A stretch of DNA of 64,000 bases from the NCBI GenBank assembly GCA_036186865.1, contig AP025055.1, positions 23,960,837 through 24,024,836 on the forward strand. Direction: 5' to 3'. The stretch is from Eustoma russellianum. Its lineage: Eukaryota; Streptophyta; Magnoliopsida; Gentianales; Gentianaceae. Positions 31,655 through 43,354 of the stretch are shown here, in pieces. How positions within the stretch are numbered: the stretch's first letter is position 1; each line of letters begins with the position of its first letter. The notes under the pieces were generated by a model. The model searched no databases. It saw nothing but the letters and a program-made list of their open reading frames with translations, and was not told the DNA's origin. Made by a program: the position numbers and the translations under genes.

Positions 31655-32965
31655 GGAATGCCTAGAATCAAGGCATTTGAGAATAGTTCAAAGATAGATA
31701 GAAATCACCCAAGCCTTTGAATTTGAATTGGTCTCCAATTTTTGAACATATAGCCGTTTGAATGTAGCTAAAAGATAGAGAGAATTCAGCTTGACTTGGT
31801 CTTCAATCATATAGCCGTTTGCATGGCTTTGGTTGAGAGATTTTTGCTTCAACTTTGCTACATTGTAGGACTTGCTTTTGTCACTCATCATAATCTGAAT
31901 TTTTACCATATATCATACGAAATGTTGCTTCATTTTTGAGCCAAGATAGTCGTTGAAAACATCTCAAGAATAGTCACTTGAAATCAGCATCAAAATAGGA
32001 TTTATTTCAACTTGCCTTGACTTGTTCAAAATCTGAAAATTTGTGTGCCAATATCCATCCATATCCGTGTGCACACATATAATATATAGTCATTTATGTC
32101 TTCAACATGTAGCATAGAATACCATATGAAGAATGCCAAGAATTCCAAGAAAACCATAGATGTGATAACCATAACATAAGAATTCCAATTGAGATACCAT
32201 GCTGCCCGTTTCCATAAATATAGGACACGTACCATATGTGACATAAACACATATAAACATCATATAAACAATATATAACACGTTGGAAGATCCATTGGCA
32301 AGTGAAGAGACCAGAATACCCCTTAGCACAAAAATAGGAATTTTGTCCTAGGATGAACCTAGACATGGTGCTGCTCCAGATTCATTTTTGCCATGGTGTG
32401 ACATGACATATAAATGTGTCATATGATCATATAAATCCGTTGGAAGAAGACCAAATAAGAATGAGAAGTCCAAATGGTGAAATTACCAAAATAACCCTTA
32501 TAAAGATCAATAAGCTTCACCACCGTGTCAAGTCAATTTTTATCCGTGTCAAGCATGCTTTTCCTCAGCCAATTTGATTCTAAATTGAATAAGGATCATG
32601 TGGGCTTTTGAATCACTCAATTTGGAGTTCATTTGCTCAAGATATGAACCAAAACCTGCAATAGAATACTAAACCGAGCAATTTGCCTTATATTGTAAGT
32701 CATGTGACTTCAAGGCTTGGTTAGATCATATAATTAACATGTATTGGCATATATATCATCTAAGATCAGTTTGAACATGTATTGATTTAGACATGTGATT
32801 GAATTGGCCAAGTTCAATCTCATGATCTTAATCAAACTTGTTCAATCTTGATTCATTCAATCAATTTCACATTCAATCTCATGCACACATATACTTTAAA
32901 CGTTACACACACATACATGCTCACATATGCATTTTGCAATCATTCAAACATGATATATCACAACA
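31655..32965 (-). mobile_element. E1 copia LTR, 5' part, minus strand, interrupted by E2
   Basis: On the minus strand this is the first ~1.3 kb of the family LTR, starting TGTTGTGATA at 32965 and broken at 31655 where E2 ends. It lacks the TATA box and U5, which lie left of the window. Its first five bases next to E2 (GGAAT) are the probable E2 target duplication. On the right it abuts G1 coding sequence at 32966; AAGAG there is the probable E1 target duplication. Bases 31655-32076 are an almost exact inverted copy of 29775-30196. Confidence 0.9.
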
Positions 32966-35900
32966 AAGAGGACTCAGCTGAGGAGATAAAGAGTGATGAA
33001 GAGGGTGCATACAAGGACTTTCTTGTGGTAGGAAAAGCCTTAAGTGCACACATGAAGGAGGAAGAAGAAAACTTGCAAAGGGAGAACATTTTCCACATCC
33101 ATTGTTTGGTAAAAGGCAAAACTTGCACTTTAATTATTGATAGTGGTTCATGTGCTAATGTTGCAAGTATTGAACTTGTTAGAAAGCTAGATTTACCTAT
33201 GATTGATCATTCCCATCCCTATAGATTATCTTTGCTAAATGATTGTGGTGAAATTCATGTGTCTAAACAAGTTCTGATTTCTTTATCTATTGGCGGCTAC
33301 AAAGATGAAATTTTGTGTGATGTAGCTCCTATGCATACTAGTCATATTTTGTTAGGTAGACCTTGGCAATTTGACAAGCATGTTATTTATGATGGTAGAT
33401 TGAACATGTATGCTTTTACTTTTAATGGCAAAAAGTTTAAGTTGCATGCATTGTCTCCTCCACATAAAGTTTATGAGGATGCTAAGAGGATGAAGAAGAA
33501 CCATTCAGATCCTAAGGAAAAGGAGGCTGAAAAAAGGTTCTTGGAGGTTCTTAAAAAGGAGAGAAGAAGCCTTATGGAGGCTACAAACTCCTCGGCCAAG
33601 GGTACACAACCCACGGCCCAAACCAGTCCACCCTCACCCACGGTTCAAATACTTTCACAAGCATCCACACCACAAATTTCACGTCCACCTAAGAAGCATG
33701 CTTTCTTTGCAAAATCTCGTGAAGTTACCCATGCATTGTATGATAATAAAACTGTTTTGGTGATGCTTTACAAAGATAGTGTTGCATGCTTGTTTTCTAA
33801 GAATGAGTTACCATCTACCTTGCCTAGTGGTGTTGTTTCTTTGTTGGAAGAATTTGCAGATTTGTTTCCCGAGGAGGAGCCACATGGGTTGCCACCTTTA
33901 AGAGGGATTGAGCACCACATTGACTTTATTCCAGGGGCTGTCCTACCTAATAGGCCAGCTTATAGAGCCAATCCGGAGGAAACAAAGGAGATACAAAGGC
34001 AAGTGGAGGATCTCTTGGCCAAAGAGAAGGTAAGGGAAAGCATGAGCCCAAGTGCAGTGCCTGTCATACTTGTTCCAAAAAAAGATGGCACTTGGAGGAT
34101 GTGTACAGATTGTAGGGCCATCAACAAAATCACTGTAAAGTATAGGTACCCCATTCCTAGACTTGATGATATGCTTGATATGTTGCATGGTTCACAATGG
34201 TATACGAAAATTGATTTGAAAAGTGGTTATTTTCAAGTGAGGATAAGAGAGGGTGATGAATGGAAAACAGCTTTTAAAACCAAATTTGGATTGTATGAAT
34301 GGTTAGTTATGCCTTTTGGGTTAACTAATGCACCTAGTACATTCATGAGGCTAATGAATGAAGTTTTGAGAGCTTTTATTGGGAAGTTTGTTGTGGTTTA
34401 TTTTGATGACATCTTGATCTATTCTAAGACCTTAGAAGAGCATTTAGTTCACATAAGAGCTGTTTTTGAAAAGCTAAGAAAAGAAAAACTTTATGCTAAC
34501 TTTAAGAAATGTTCTTTTTGTTTGGACAAAGTTGTTTTTCTTGGTTTTGTAATCAGTTCTGCAGGGATTGAAATGGATCAAGACAAGGTGAAATCCATCC
34601 TTGAATGGCCTACACCAAAGAGTGTGGGAGAAGTGAGGAGCTTTCATGGTTTGGCAGGTTTTTATAGGCGGTTTGTCAAAGACTTCTCAACCGTGGCCGC
34701 ACCATTGAATGAGATCGTTAAGAAAGAGGTTGGATTCCATTGGGGGGACGCCCAACAAAGGGCGTTTGATGAGCTTAAAAGACGTCTCACTACAGCACCT
34801 ATCTTGAAGTTGCCCAACTTTGATGATACTTTTGAGATAGAGTGTGATGCAAGTGGCATGGGAATTGGAGCTGTTCTAACCCAAGGTAAGCATCCTATTG
34901 CTTATTTTAGTGAAAAGTTGAAAGGTGCTGCATTGAACTATCCTACTTATGATAAGGAGTTGTATGCTTTAGTAAGGTCCTTACAAACTTGGCAACACTA
35001 CTTGCAACCCAAAGAGTTTGTCATTCATACTGATCATGAAAGTTTGAAGTACCTTAAAAGTCAAGGAAAACTGAATAAGAGGCATGCAAAGTGGGTTGAG
35101 TTTATTGAGCAATTTCCTTATGTCATTAAGTATAAGCAAGGAAAAGATAACATAGTTGCTGATGCTTTGTCTAGAAGGTATACCTTGATTACTAAGTTGT
35201 CTTCACACTTGCTTGGCTTTGAATTTGTTAAGGAATTGTATAAGGATGATTCTGATTTTGCTTCCATTTATGATGCATGTGTTGATTCTCCTTTTGGTAA
35301 ATTTTATTTGCATGATGGCTATTTATTTAAGGAGAAACGATTATGCATTCCTAAAGGATCAATGCGTGAATTGTTGGTTAAGGAAGCACATGGGGGCGGG
35401 TTAATGGGACACTTTGGAGTTTTTAAAACTTTAGAAACTTTAAAGGAACATTTCTTTTGGCCTCACATGAAATCAGATGTTGCAAAGGTTTGTAGTAGTT
35501 GCATCACTTGTAGGCAGGCTAAGTCCAAAACACAACCTCATGGTTTGTACACACCCTTGGACGTACCTAGTGCACCTTGGGAGGACATTTCTATGGACTT
35601 TGTTCTTGGCTTACCTAGATCAAAAGGTGGTAGAGATAGTGTCTTTGTTGTGGTAGACAGATTCTCTAAGATGGCACACTTTATTGCTTGTCACAAAGTA
35701 GATGATGCTTCTTACATTGCAAATCTGTTCTTTAAAGAAGTTGTTCGATTGCATGGCATGCCTAAAACAATTGTTAGTGATAGGGACAGTAAATTCTTGA
35801 GTCATTTTTGGCGTGTGCTTTGGAGCAAGTTGGGAACTAAGCTTTTGTTTTCTACTACTGCACATCCACAAACAGATGGCCAAACTGAAGTGGTAAATCG

Positions 35901-36540
35901 GACCTTGTCACAAATGTTGCGTGCTTTAATCCAAAGCAATCTGAAAAATTGGGAAGAATGTTTACCACATATTGAGTTTGCTTACAATAGGGCTGTTCAT
36001 AGTGGGTCTTTGTATTCCCCTTTTGAAGTAGTCTATGGTTTTCTACCCCATTCCCCACTTGATTTGTTGCCTATTCCAATTGATGAGCGTACTAGCATGG
36101 ATGGTAAACAACGAGCTGAAATGATCAAAAAGTTGCATGAAAAAGTTAAACTTCAACTTGAACGAAAGAATAGACAGTATACCAAACAAGCTAACAAGCA
36201 TAGAAAAGATGTTGTGTTTTATCCTGGAGATCTTGTTTGGTTGCATTTAAGGAAGGAACGGTTTCCAAAGGAGAGGAAGTCCAAGCTTATGCCTAGAGGA
36301 GATGGACCTTTTAAGGTCATTCAAAAGGTTGGTCCAAATGCTTATGTGCTTGATCTTCCTCCCGACAGGTATGGTTCAGTTTCTAACACCTTCAATGTAA
36401 GTGATCTTTCCCATTTTGAGCATTTTTATCTTGATGATTCGAGAGCGAATCCTTTTGAGGAGGGGGGATTGATGAGGCTGAGGAGCAGCCCCCTAATGAG
36501 GAACTTGCACAAGGTGCCCTTAACCATAAGGGGCCGTTGA
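32966..36540 (+). CDS. pol: G1 gypsy Pol polyprotein (PR-RT-RNaseH-IN), 5' end removed by E1
   Basis: About 1190 gypsy codons without a stop. Order: acidic spacer; aspartic protease (LIIDSGSC, ~33139); reverse transcriptase (KYRYPIPRLDDM to YFDDILIYS at 34399-34425); RNaseH (IECDASGMGIGAVL, TDHESLKYL, DALSRR); integrase zinc-binding region (GHFGVFKTLETL...CITC) and catalytic core (MDFVLGLP, SDRDSKF, TEVVNRT); a GPY/F-like module (LMPRGDGPFKV). No chromodomain is visible. The domain order makes it Ty3/gypsy; sequence style resembles CRM/Reina chromoviruses. An ATG-started frame begins at 32848 inside the antisense E1 LTR, but those 39 codons are foreign. Gag is missing (left of the window). 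The conserved C-terminal tail continues in the -1 frame. Confidence 0.93.
36462..36468 (+). promoter_or_regulatory. Possible -1 frameshift heptamer near the end of G1 pol
   Basis: G_GGG_GGA in the pol frame fits the X_XXY_YYZ slippery pattern. A -1 slip here enters a 68-codon open frame (36468-36674). The same heptamer occurs at the same place in G2 (49804-49810). A shared old single-base deletion is the simpler alternative. Confidence 0.35.
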
Positions 36541-36674
36541 CAAGGAGCCAAACCAAGAGGATTAATGGTTTTCAACTTGGTTTTGATGTTGGCTCTTTTC
36601 TAACCAAACATGTGCAAGATGAACCAATGGATGTTCCTCCTAAATGGGTGCTCATTGTTGAGCTTAAGAACTGA
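36468..36674 (+). CDS. G1 pol C-terminal tail in the -1 frame
   Basis: 68 codons ending at TGA 36672-36674, encoding an acidic stretch, then GPLTRSQTKR and a tail ending PPKWVLIVELKN. The GPxTRSxxKR signature is common at the C-terminus of plant gypsy Pol proteins (it also appears at 51920-51960 here). G2 has a clear homologue of this tail in the same relative frame. It is probably part of Pol rather than a separate gene. Confidence 0.6.
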   Translation: MDEAEEQPPNEELAQGALNHKGPLTRSQTKRINGFQLGFDVGSFLTKHVQDEPMDVPPKWVLIVELKN

Positions 36675-36732
36675 TTATCCAATGATAGTCAGTCCGCTTG
36701 TTGGTGCCGTTTCTGTGGCTTTTAGTTGTCTT
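36675..36732 (+). other. G1 3' untranslated region up to the E5 insertion
   Basis: Short non-coding stretch after the tail stop. It ends with GTCTT (36728-36732), the left target duplication of E5, and resumes at 46089. Confidence 0.75.
36728..36732. repeat. Target-site duplication of E5, left copy (GTCTT)
   Basis: Matches 46084-46088 on the other side of the element. Confidence 0.93.
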
Positions 36733-39462
36733 TGTTGGACCTGTATAGCACCACTAGAGGGGGGGGTGAATAGTGGATTAGCGGAAATTACACTACAATT
36801 ACCTTCAAAAACTTGTTTGAAGACCCCTTTGCCTCTTTAGCCTTAGGTTCTGAAATTTCCAGAAACAGTTCAATGTTTTGAGTGCTTTGGTTGAACCACT
36901 TATACACCTGTGCAAGCTCTCAAACTTGGCAGAGATCAAGTTTAGAATGTTTATAGTATGTCATAAAAATTTCATTCAATTCCAAGCAAGTTTGCACGTT
37001 CAAATAAGCAAGATAAGTAAAGTGTGCAATTCTGGCAGTTTCAGGCAGAATGTTAGCTCAACTTCAAACAATGATATCTCAAAATCTACCCGTGATATTT
37101 TGATGAATCTTATGTCAAATTAAACCTTATGATGTCTAGTTTAATTTGATATAAGGCTCACTTCAAGATTCGCAGGATAACCTATCCAAATTGAACAAGT
37201 TTTGCACACTGGTCAGAATTGTTCACAGAATGTAGCAACAATTTTGTGAAGACGATTTGAATATGCTAAACACCTTAGAATTTAGTGATTCTTGCGGCTA
37301 CTGAAAGCTAACACATTGAAGTATAATATATCCAAAATTCATGCAATTCTAAGACTGTTTGCTTGTTCAATTATGCGTGCCAAGTTAGTGTAACTTTCAG
37401 CCAGAAAACAGTAAGTGCAGGAAATAAGTAAAGAACACAAGGAATTATCCTGGTTCGGTCAATGTGACCTACTCCAGTCCCAAGAGACACCTTCTCTTGG
37501 ATTTCACTAAACACCAAACACCAAAGTCACCTTACAAAGCCAAAGGAAGAAGCTTTTCACCAACTTCTTCAAGAGGCTTCACCAAAACAAACAGCACCTA
37601 GTTTGTTTCACCTTTGCACCTTTGCACCTTTTGCTCACCTCTAAGGAGTAAGCTTTATACACCAGCTTCTCCCTTACAATATGTCGTTTGAAAGGTGTTG
37701 AAATGACAAGAAATGAAGAACTATACAATCATAAAGCTTGCTACAAATGTGTTCTTCAATATAGAAGAGTAGAAGAGAAGAATGGAGACAAAGAGCTAAT
37801 TGTCTTGCTTGCTTTCTTGCTCTTTTTCGTTGGATCTTGTAGTGCATTTTACTCTTCATCTTTGGAGCTATTTATAGCCAAGAGGACAGCCTAAAGGCTC
37901 CTCAAAGTAGCCGTTTGGAATGGATGAGAATGGAGAAATTTCAGCACCCTTTTAGCTACCAAAATTCAGCATTTGACTTTCAAGATAAAACTGAATTTTT
38001 GAATGCTTTGAAATAGTCTTCCAACCTGAACTTTTATCCCATAATAGCCGTTGGAATTTAGGTAGAAAATGGCTCCATTTAAACGTTTAAAAGGCAACTC
38101 CAATCAGCAATATCCATGTGTGAATAACTTGCCATGTATGCAGCTGAATTGGCATGTATTTTGAACAACTTTATCTCCTCATTTTGAATACCAAATAAAC
38201 GTTGGAATGGCTCCTCATTTTGAATGTTAAATGACGTTGGAATGCCCTTGAAGATAGGCATTGAAGAATAGTTCAAATATAGTTAGAAATCAGCCAAGTT
38301 TGTTTGAGAATAAGTCTTCACCATTTGAATCATATATAGCCGTTTGCTATCTTCCTTGGTTGAGAGATTTTTGCTCCAACTTTGAATACATATAGCCGTT
38401 TGTATTGAGAGATCTTTGCTCCACATTTTAACCAAAATAGCCGTTTGAATCAGCTCCAAAATATAGAAGAATAATCACTTAAAATCAGCACCAAAATAGG
38501 ATGTAATTCAACTTGCCTTGACTTGTTCAAAATCTGAAAATTTGAACATGATATATGCGCCAACATCCGTGTGTAACCATATAATATATAGTCATTTATG
38601 TCTTCAATCATGTAGCATAGAAAACCATATGAAGAATACCAAGAATTCCAAGAAAACCATAGATGTGATAACCATAACATAAGAATTCCAATTGAGATAC
38701 CATGCTGCCCGTTTCCATAAAAATAGGGCACGTACCATATGTGACATAAACACATATAAACATCATATAAACAATATATAACACGTTGGAAGATCCATTG
38801 GCAAGTGAAGAGACCAGAATACCCCTTAGCACAAAAATAGGAATTTTGTCCTAGGATGAACCTAGACATGGTGCTGCTCCAGATTCATTTTTGCCATGGT
38901 GTGACATGACATATAAATGTGTCATATGATCATATAAATCCGTTGGAAGAAGACCAAATAAGAATGAGAAGTCCAAATGGTGAAATTACCAAAATAACCC
39001 TTATAAAGATCAATAAGCTTCACCACCGTGTCAAGTCAATTTTTATCCGTGTCAAGCATGCTTTTCCTCAGCCAATTTGATTCTAAATTGAATAAGGATC
39101 ATGTGGGCTTTTGAATCACTCAATTTGGAGTTCATTTGCTCAAGATATGAACCAAAACCTGCAATAGAATACTAAACCGAGCAATTTGCCTTATATTGTA
39201 AGTCATGTGACTTCAAGGCTTGGTTAGATCATATAATTAACATGTATTGGCATATATATCATCTAAGATCAGTTTGAACATGTATTGATTTAGACATGTG
39301 ATTGAATTGGCCAAGTTCAATCTCATGATCTTAATCAAACTTGTTCAATCTTCATTCAATCAATTTCACATTCAATCTCATGCACACATATACTTTAAAC
39401 GTTACACACATACATGCTCACATATGCATTTTGCAATCATTCAAACATGATATATCACAACA
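36733..39462 (-). repeat. E5 3' LTR
   Basis: 2730-bp LTR, almost identical to 43355-46083, implying a recent insertion. TATA box at 37869-37876 (minus). Confidence 0.94.
37869..37876 (-). promoter_or_regulatory. TATA box of E5 3' LTR
   Basis: TATAAATA on the minus strand. Transcripts from it would run antisense into G1 pol. Confidence 0.75.
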
Positions 39463-39748
39463 ATCTCCCCCTTTTGATGATTTGCAAAATTACCCCACAT
39501 ATGTGTATATTAAGCATCTAAATCAAGTGTAAGCTTCTCTAAACCTTAATGTATGTGTTATCTCCCCCTTAATGTGTGTTATCTCCCCCTTAACATGATA
39601 TACTCATATTTTTTCTCTCAACATGATATACATATATTTTTCCCTACATATATCTCTCCCTTAACATGACCTTTAACATGATATACATATATGTTTCTCT
39701 CTCCCCCTTAATTTTGTAAATTATGCAAAAGATTGCAAGGTGTAGTAG
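39463..39748 (-). promoter_or_regulatory. E5 3' untranslated region with multiple polypurine tracts
   Basis: On the minus strand there are several TTAAGGGGGAGA runs, with the final AAAAGGGGGAGA at 39464-39475 next to the LTR. Confidence 0.83.
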
Positions 39749-40963
39749 TCAGTTGTAAGCAATTAATCCAAGTCTTGCACGTAAATTCTCAAAGATAGCT
39801 TGATTAAGGGGTTTAGTGAATATGTCAGCTACTTGTTGATCAGTTCTAACATGTTCAATGTGTATATGTCCAAGATTAACATGATCACGGAGAAAATGAT
39901 AACGTACTGCTATATGCTTTGCCTTAGAGTGTAGTACAGGGTTTTTAGACAAATTTATAGCACTTGTACTATCACAATAGATGGGGATATTATTTACTTG
40001 TATTTCAACTACACCATTAAGTTGAGGGGTTCTTGGTGGGGAGAATTCATGTTTTATACCCTTTTCATTACAGAATTTGATTAATTCACTATTGTTAAAC
40101 TCACCACCTCTATCACTCCTTATCTTAATAACATGTGATTCATGTTCATTTTCAAGTTGTCTAATTTGATTAGCTATAGATGATGCACTTTCATCTTTTG
40201 AAGCAAGAAACAATGTCCAAGTATATCTTGAGAAATCATCAACTATTACACATACATAATAACTTCCACCTAAGCTTCTTGTTCTACATGGACCAAATAA
40301 GTCTATATGCAAGAGTTCTAGTATTCTTGACGTTGTGAACTCGGTTTTAGACTTAAGGGATTCTCTAACATGTTTGCCTTTGATACAAGATTCACATAGT
40401 TGAAAATCATCCAAGTTAAGTTTAGGCAATCCTTTAACAAGACTTTTAGCGTGTAGTTTTTCTAAGGTTGATATACCAATGTGTCCTAAACGTCTATGCC
40501 AAAGATTGGGATCAGATTCATGTGAAACAAGACATTTTGTGTTACTACTTAGCATATCATCCATGTTAAGCACATATATGTTTCCTTCACGTTTTCCTTT
40601 TAACACAACTTGATTGTTTTTATCCATTATCTTACAAGAGGTGGAGGAGAAGAGAACATTCAAGTTGTTGTCACATAGTTGAGAAACACTTAAAAGCTCA
40701 AAGGTTAAGTTACTTACAAGTAGGACGTTTTTGATCTCAAACTTGTTTGGATCACCAACCTTGCCTTTGCCAATTATTTGGCCTTGGTTGTTGTCTCCAA
40801 ATGTAACTTTGCCACCTTTTGCAACGTTTTTAAGTGTGCTAAACAAATGTTTGTTGCCCGTCATATGTCTTGAGCAACCACTATCAACTATCCAATTGGT
40901 TTTGTTCTTTTCATCTTCTTTGTTGTTATAACCAGCAACTTGTCTTTCTTTGATGTTATGTAC
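39749..40963 (-). pseudogene. pol: E5 Pol, in-frame deletion fusing integrase to RNaseH end
   Basis: One open frame (371 codons from its first ATG at 40864, open upstream to 40963). It encodes protease (DSGCS), the integrase zinc finger and the integrase core up to the catalytic Glu (NGVVE). It then jumps to the last part of RNaseH (IQVNNIPIYCDSTSAI). Relative to E4 unit 1 the missing segment is 1998 bp, an exact 666 codons, and the junction lies in a 6-bp repeat TTGAAA present at both ends (8592 and 10590 in unit 1). The product cannot reverse transcribe. Whether the truncated integrase does anything is unknown. Confidence 0.92.
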
Positions 40964-41055
40964 CTACAAATGTAAATAACAACTTAGGTACCCTTTGATT
41001 TTGGGTCCTATCAAGGTTAGACAAGTTAAGTTCATGTTAGTGTACCTTTAGGTAC
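40964..41055 (-). other. Candidate 92-bp intron at the gag-pol junction, E5
   Basis: Same size, GT...AG limits and enclosed stops as in E4 and E3, kept although this pol is deleted. Confidence 0.45.
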
Positions 41056-43176
41056 CCAAACTTGAACAACCTTTCTTGGTTTTGAAATGTTAAAATCATG
41101 TTGCATATAATGAACAAATAGTGGATTTTGATGCATAGAATATGATTGAAAAGGGGCTGCACATTTATGACTAGTTGAATAAGCATTGTAAGTTCTATAT
41201 GCATTTGAATGTTGCCATGTATATGAGTTATATCTTGGCCGTGTATAAGCATTGAATTTAGGCCGTGTATAAGCAAGATGTTGTGTGTGTCTAGGCCGTG
41301 TGTTGTAAACTGATTTAGGCCGAGAGTATGTCATGTTCTTCACATAAGCATGTTGTTGCATATAAGGCATAACATGAGCAGATTGCATACTACTTTGTTT
41401 AGACATTCTTGCATACATATAAGCATGGTTTCTAGGTGTATTTACCTTCCTATATGTTGATGCATTTTGCAATCTTTGTGATGAAGATGGTGTGGGCAGA
41501 ATAGGTTCATTTCTAGATGCATTTGGCCTATATTTCATGTTGGTTGAAGATGATACAAATGTTGTTTCCTTAGGTGTGTATTCAGCTTCTTTAACATATC
41601 CAAGACCTTGTTTGTCATTTCCATGCTTTTGAGATGCAATAAGAGTGTCTAACATGTTGGAACCATTCTTAAATTGTTCTAAAGATTTGTTCAAGTCTAG
41701 GTTGCATGATTTTAATGATTCAAATTCAGTTTGTATTTCATGCAATTTAGACTTTAAAACGTTGAAATCAACACATTGCATACATTGCACATTTTCATGT
41801 TTGTTCTTAAGTTCCTTGATCTGATTTTGCATTGAACTAATAGTGTTAGATGATTCAAGTTGAAGAACTTCTAGTTGAGAAGTTAGATTCAAGTTAGACG
41901 TCTCCAACTTGTTCTTCTCCTCAACTATTCTTTTCTTCTCCTTGGATAGCTTCTTATATCTATCATGCAACTTTTCTAATTCATCCAACAATTCATCTTG
42001 AGTAAAATCACATTCGGAATCAGAATCGAATATTACCTCATTTGTAGACTTTGAAGCCAAACATGTTTGTGCAACTTCAGATTCCTCCTCAGATTCGGAT
42101 GAAGATGTGTCATCCCAAGTGCTTGAACTTGCCTTGAGAGCTTTCTTCCTCCTTTGCATAGGTTCTACTCTAGTTTTTGTCCTTGTCTTTTCATCCATGT
42201 CACGGTTTTTGTTCTTGTTTGGACAATCATATGAGATGTGTCCTTGTTTGCCACATTCATAACACTTAAGTTCTTTATCATACCATTTGCCATCTTGTTT
42301 GTTAGATTTCACATTGATAGGGGCGGCTGATTTTGCTTGTCTTTTAGTTGGTCTTTTCTTGAAAAACTTCCTTAAACGCCTAGCTAACAACATTATGTCT
42401 TCTTCATCACTTTCATCATCACTTTCATACTCGGCTTGATTAGATGATTCGGGTTCATTTGTTACAAATGCAAGTGATTTAGACTTGTTACTAGTTTCAG
42501 CCTTTCTTATATTCAACTTGTTTTCATAAACTTTTAAAGAACCTATCAATTCATCAAGTTTTATTTGAGAAAGATCTTTGCTTTCTTCAATGGCACTAAC
42601 TTTGGCATCCCATTCAATTGGCAAACTTCTCAAAACTTTTTGCACTTTTTCTTTCATCAAAAATGTTTTACCAAGGGATTCAAGTGAGTTGTATAAGTTT
42701 GTAAGCCTTAAATCCATATCAACAATTGATTCATTAGGCAGTAAATGGAATGTTTCAAGTGTAGTCATTAACATGTTAATCTTTGATTCCTTTACTTGAT
42801 TAGTTCCTTCATGCTTCATTTCAAGACATTTCCACATATCCTTTGCACTTGAACATGAAGAGACATAGGCAGATTCACTCCTACTTAAACCATTCAACAA
42901 TAATTGCATTGCTTTAGCATTAAGACTCATTTTCTTTTTATCTTCATCACTCCAATCTTTTCTATATTTCTCAACTACTTGTGATAAGCCTTCAATTATA
43001 ACATGCTTAGTAGGCACATAAGGTCCATCTTCAATGATAGACCACAAGTCTATGTCAATAGCCATTAAGAACAATTTCATCCTAAGTTTCCAATGACTAA
43101 AGTTTTCTCCATCAAAAAGAGGTGGTCTTTGTGTGGACATGCCTTCTAATTCTATTTTCATGTGTGACTTAGACAT
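41032..43176 (-). CDS. gag: E5 Gag polyprotein
   Basis: An intact 714-residue Gag, two residues longer than in E4 because of extra Ser codons near residue 370. It has the N-terminal copia Gag domain, CCHC knuckle, predicted coiled coil and Tyr/Arg-rich C-terminus. The start is the first ATG after the leader, as in E4. An undamaged gag beside a gutted pol suggests the element may have spread as a Gag-carrying non-autonomous form, though simple youth would also explain it. Confidence 0.94.
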   Translation of the reverse strand: MSKSHMKIELEGMSTQRPPLFDGENFSHWKLRMKLFLMAIDIDLWSIIEDGPYVPTKHVIIEGLSQVVEKYRKDWSDEDKKKMSLNAKAMQLLLNGLSRSESAYVSSCSSAKDMWKCLEMKHEGTNQVKESKINMLMTTLETFHLLPNESIVDMDLRLTNLYNSLESLGKTFLMKEKVQKVLRSLPIEWDAKVSAIEESKDLSQIKLDELIGSLKVYENKLNIRKAETSNKSKSLAFVTNEPESSNQAEYESDDESDEEDIMLLARRLRKFFKKRPTKRQAKSAAPINVKSNKQDGKWYDKELKCYECGKQGHISYDCPNKNKNRDMDEKTRTKTRVEPMQRRKKALKASSSTWDDTSSSESEEESEVAQTCLASKSTNEVIFDSDSECDFTQDELLDELEKLHDRYKKLSKEKKRIVEEKNKLETSNLNLTSQLEVLQLESSNTISSMQNQIKELKNKHENVQCMQCVDFNVLKSKLHEIQTEFESLKSCNLDLNKSLEQFKNGSNMLDTLIASQKHGNDKQGLGYVKEAEYTPKETTFVSSSTNMKYRPNASRNEPILPTPSSSQRLQNASTYRKVNTPRNHAYMYARMSKQSSMQSAHVMPYMQQHAYVKNMTYSRPKSVYNTRPRHTQHLAYTRPKFNAYTRPRYNSYTWQHSNAYRTYNAYSTSHKCAAPFQSYSMHQNPLFVHYMQHDFNISKPRKVVQVWVPKGTLT

Positions 43177-43340
43177 GCTTCTTAGTGTGTGAGTAAACGT
43201 TTAAAACACTTATAAGAAGGAAAGAAGGTGTCACCTTGTTGTAGATACCAAATATGAAGAATATAAGACAACCAGAAAATTTCCAGCAACTTGGAGTGTA
43301 AACTGTTTTCAGCTCAAATAAGAATATGGTGCTCAACCTT

Positions 43341-43352
43341 GCTCTGATACCA
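43341..43352 (-). other. E5 primer-binding site (tRNA-iMet)
   Basis: TGGTATCAGAGC on the minus strand, two bases from the 5' LTR end. Confidence 0.93.
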
Positions 43353-43354
43353 CT

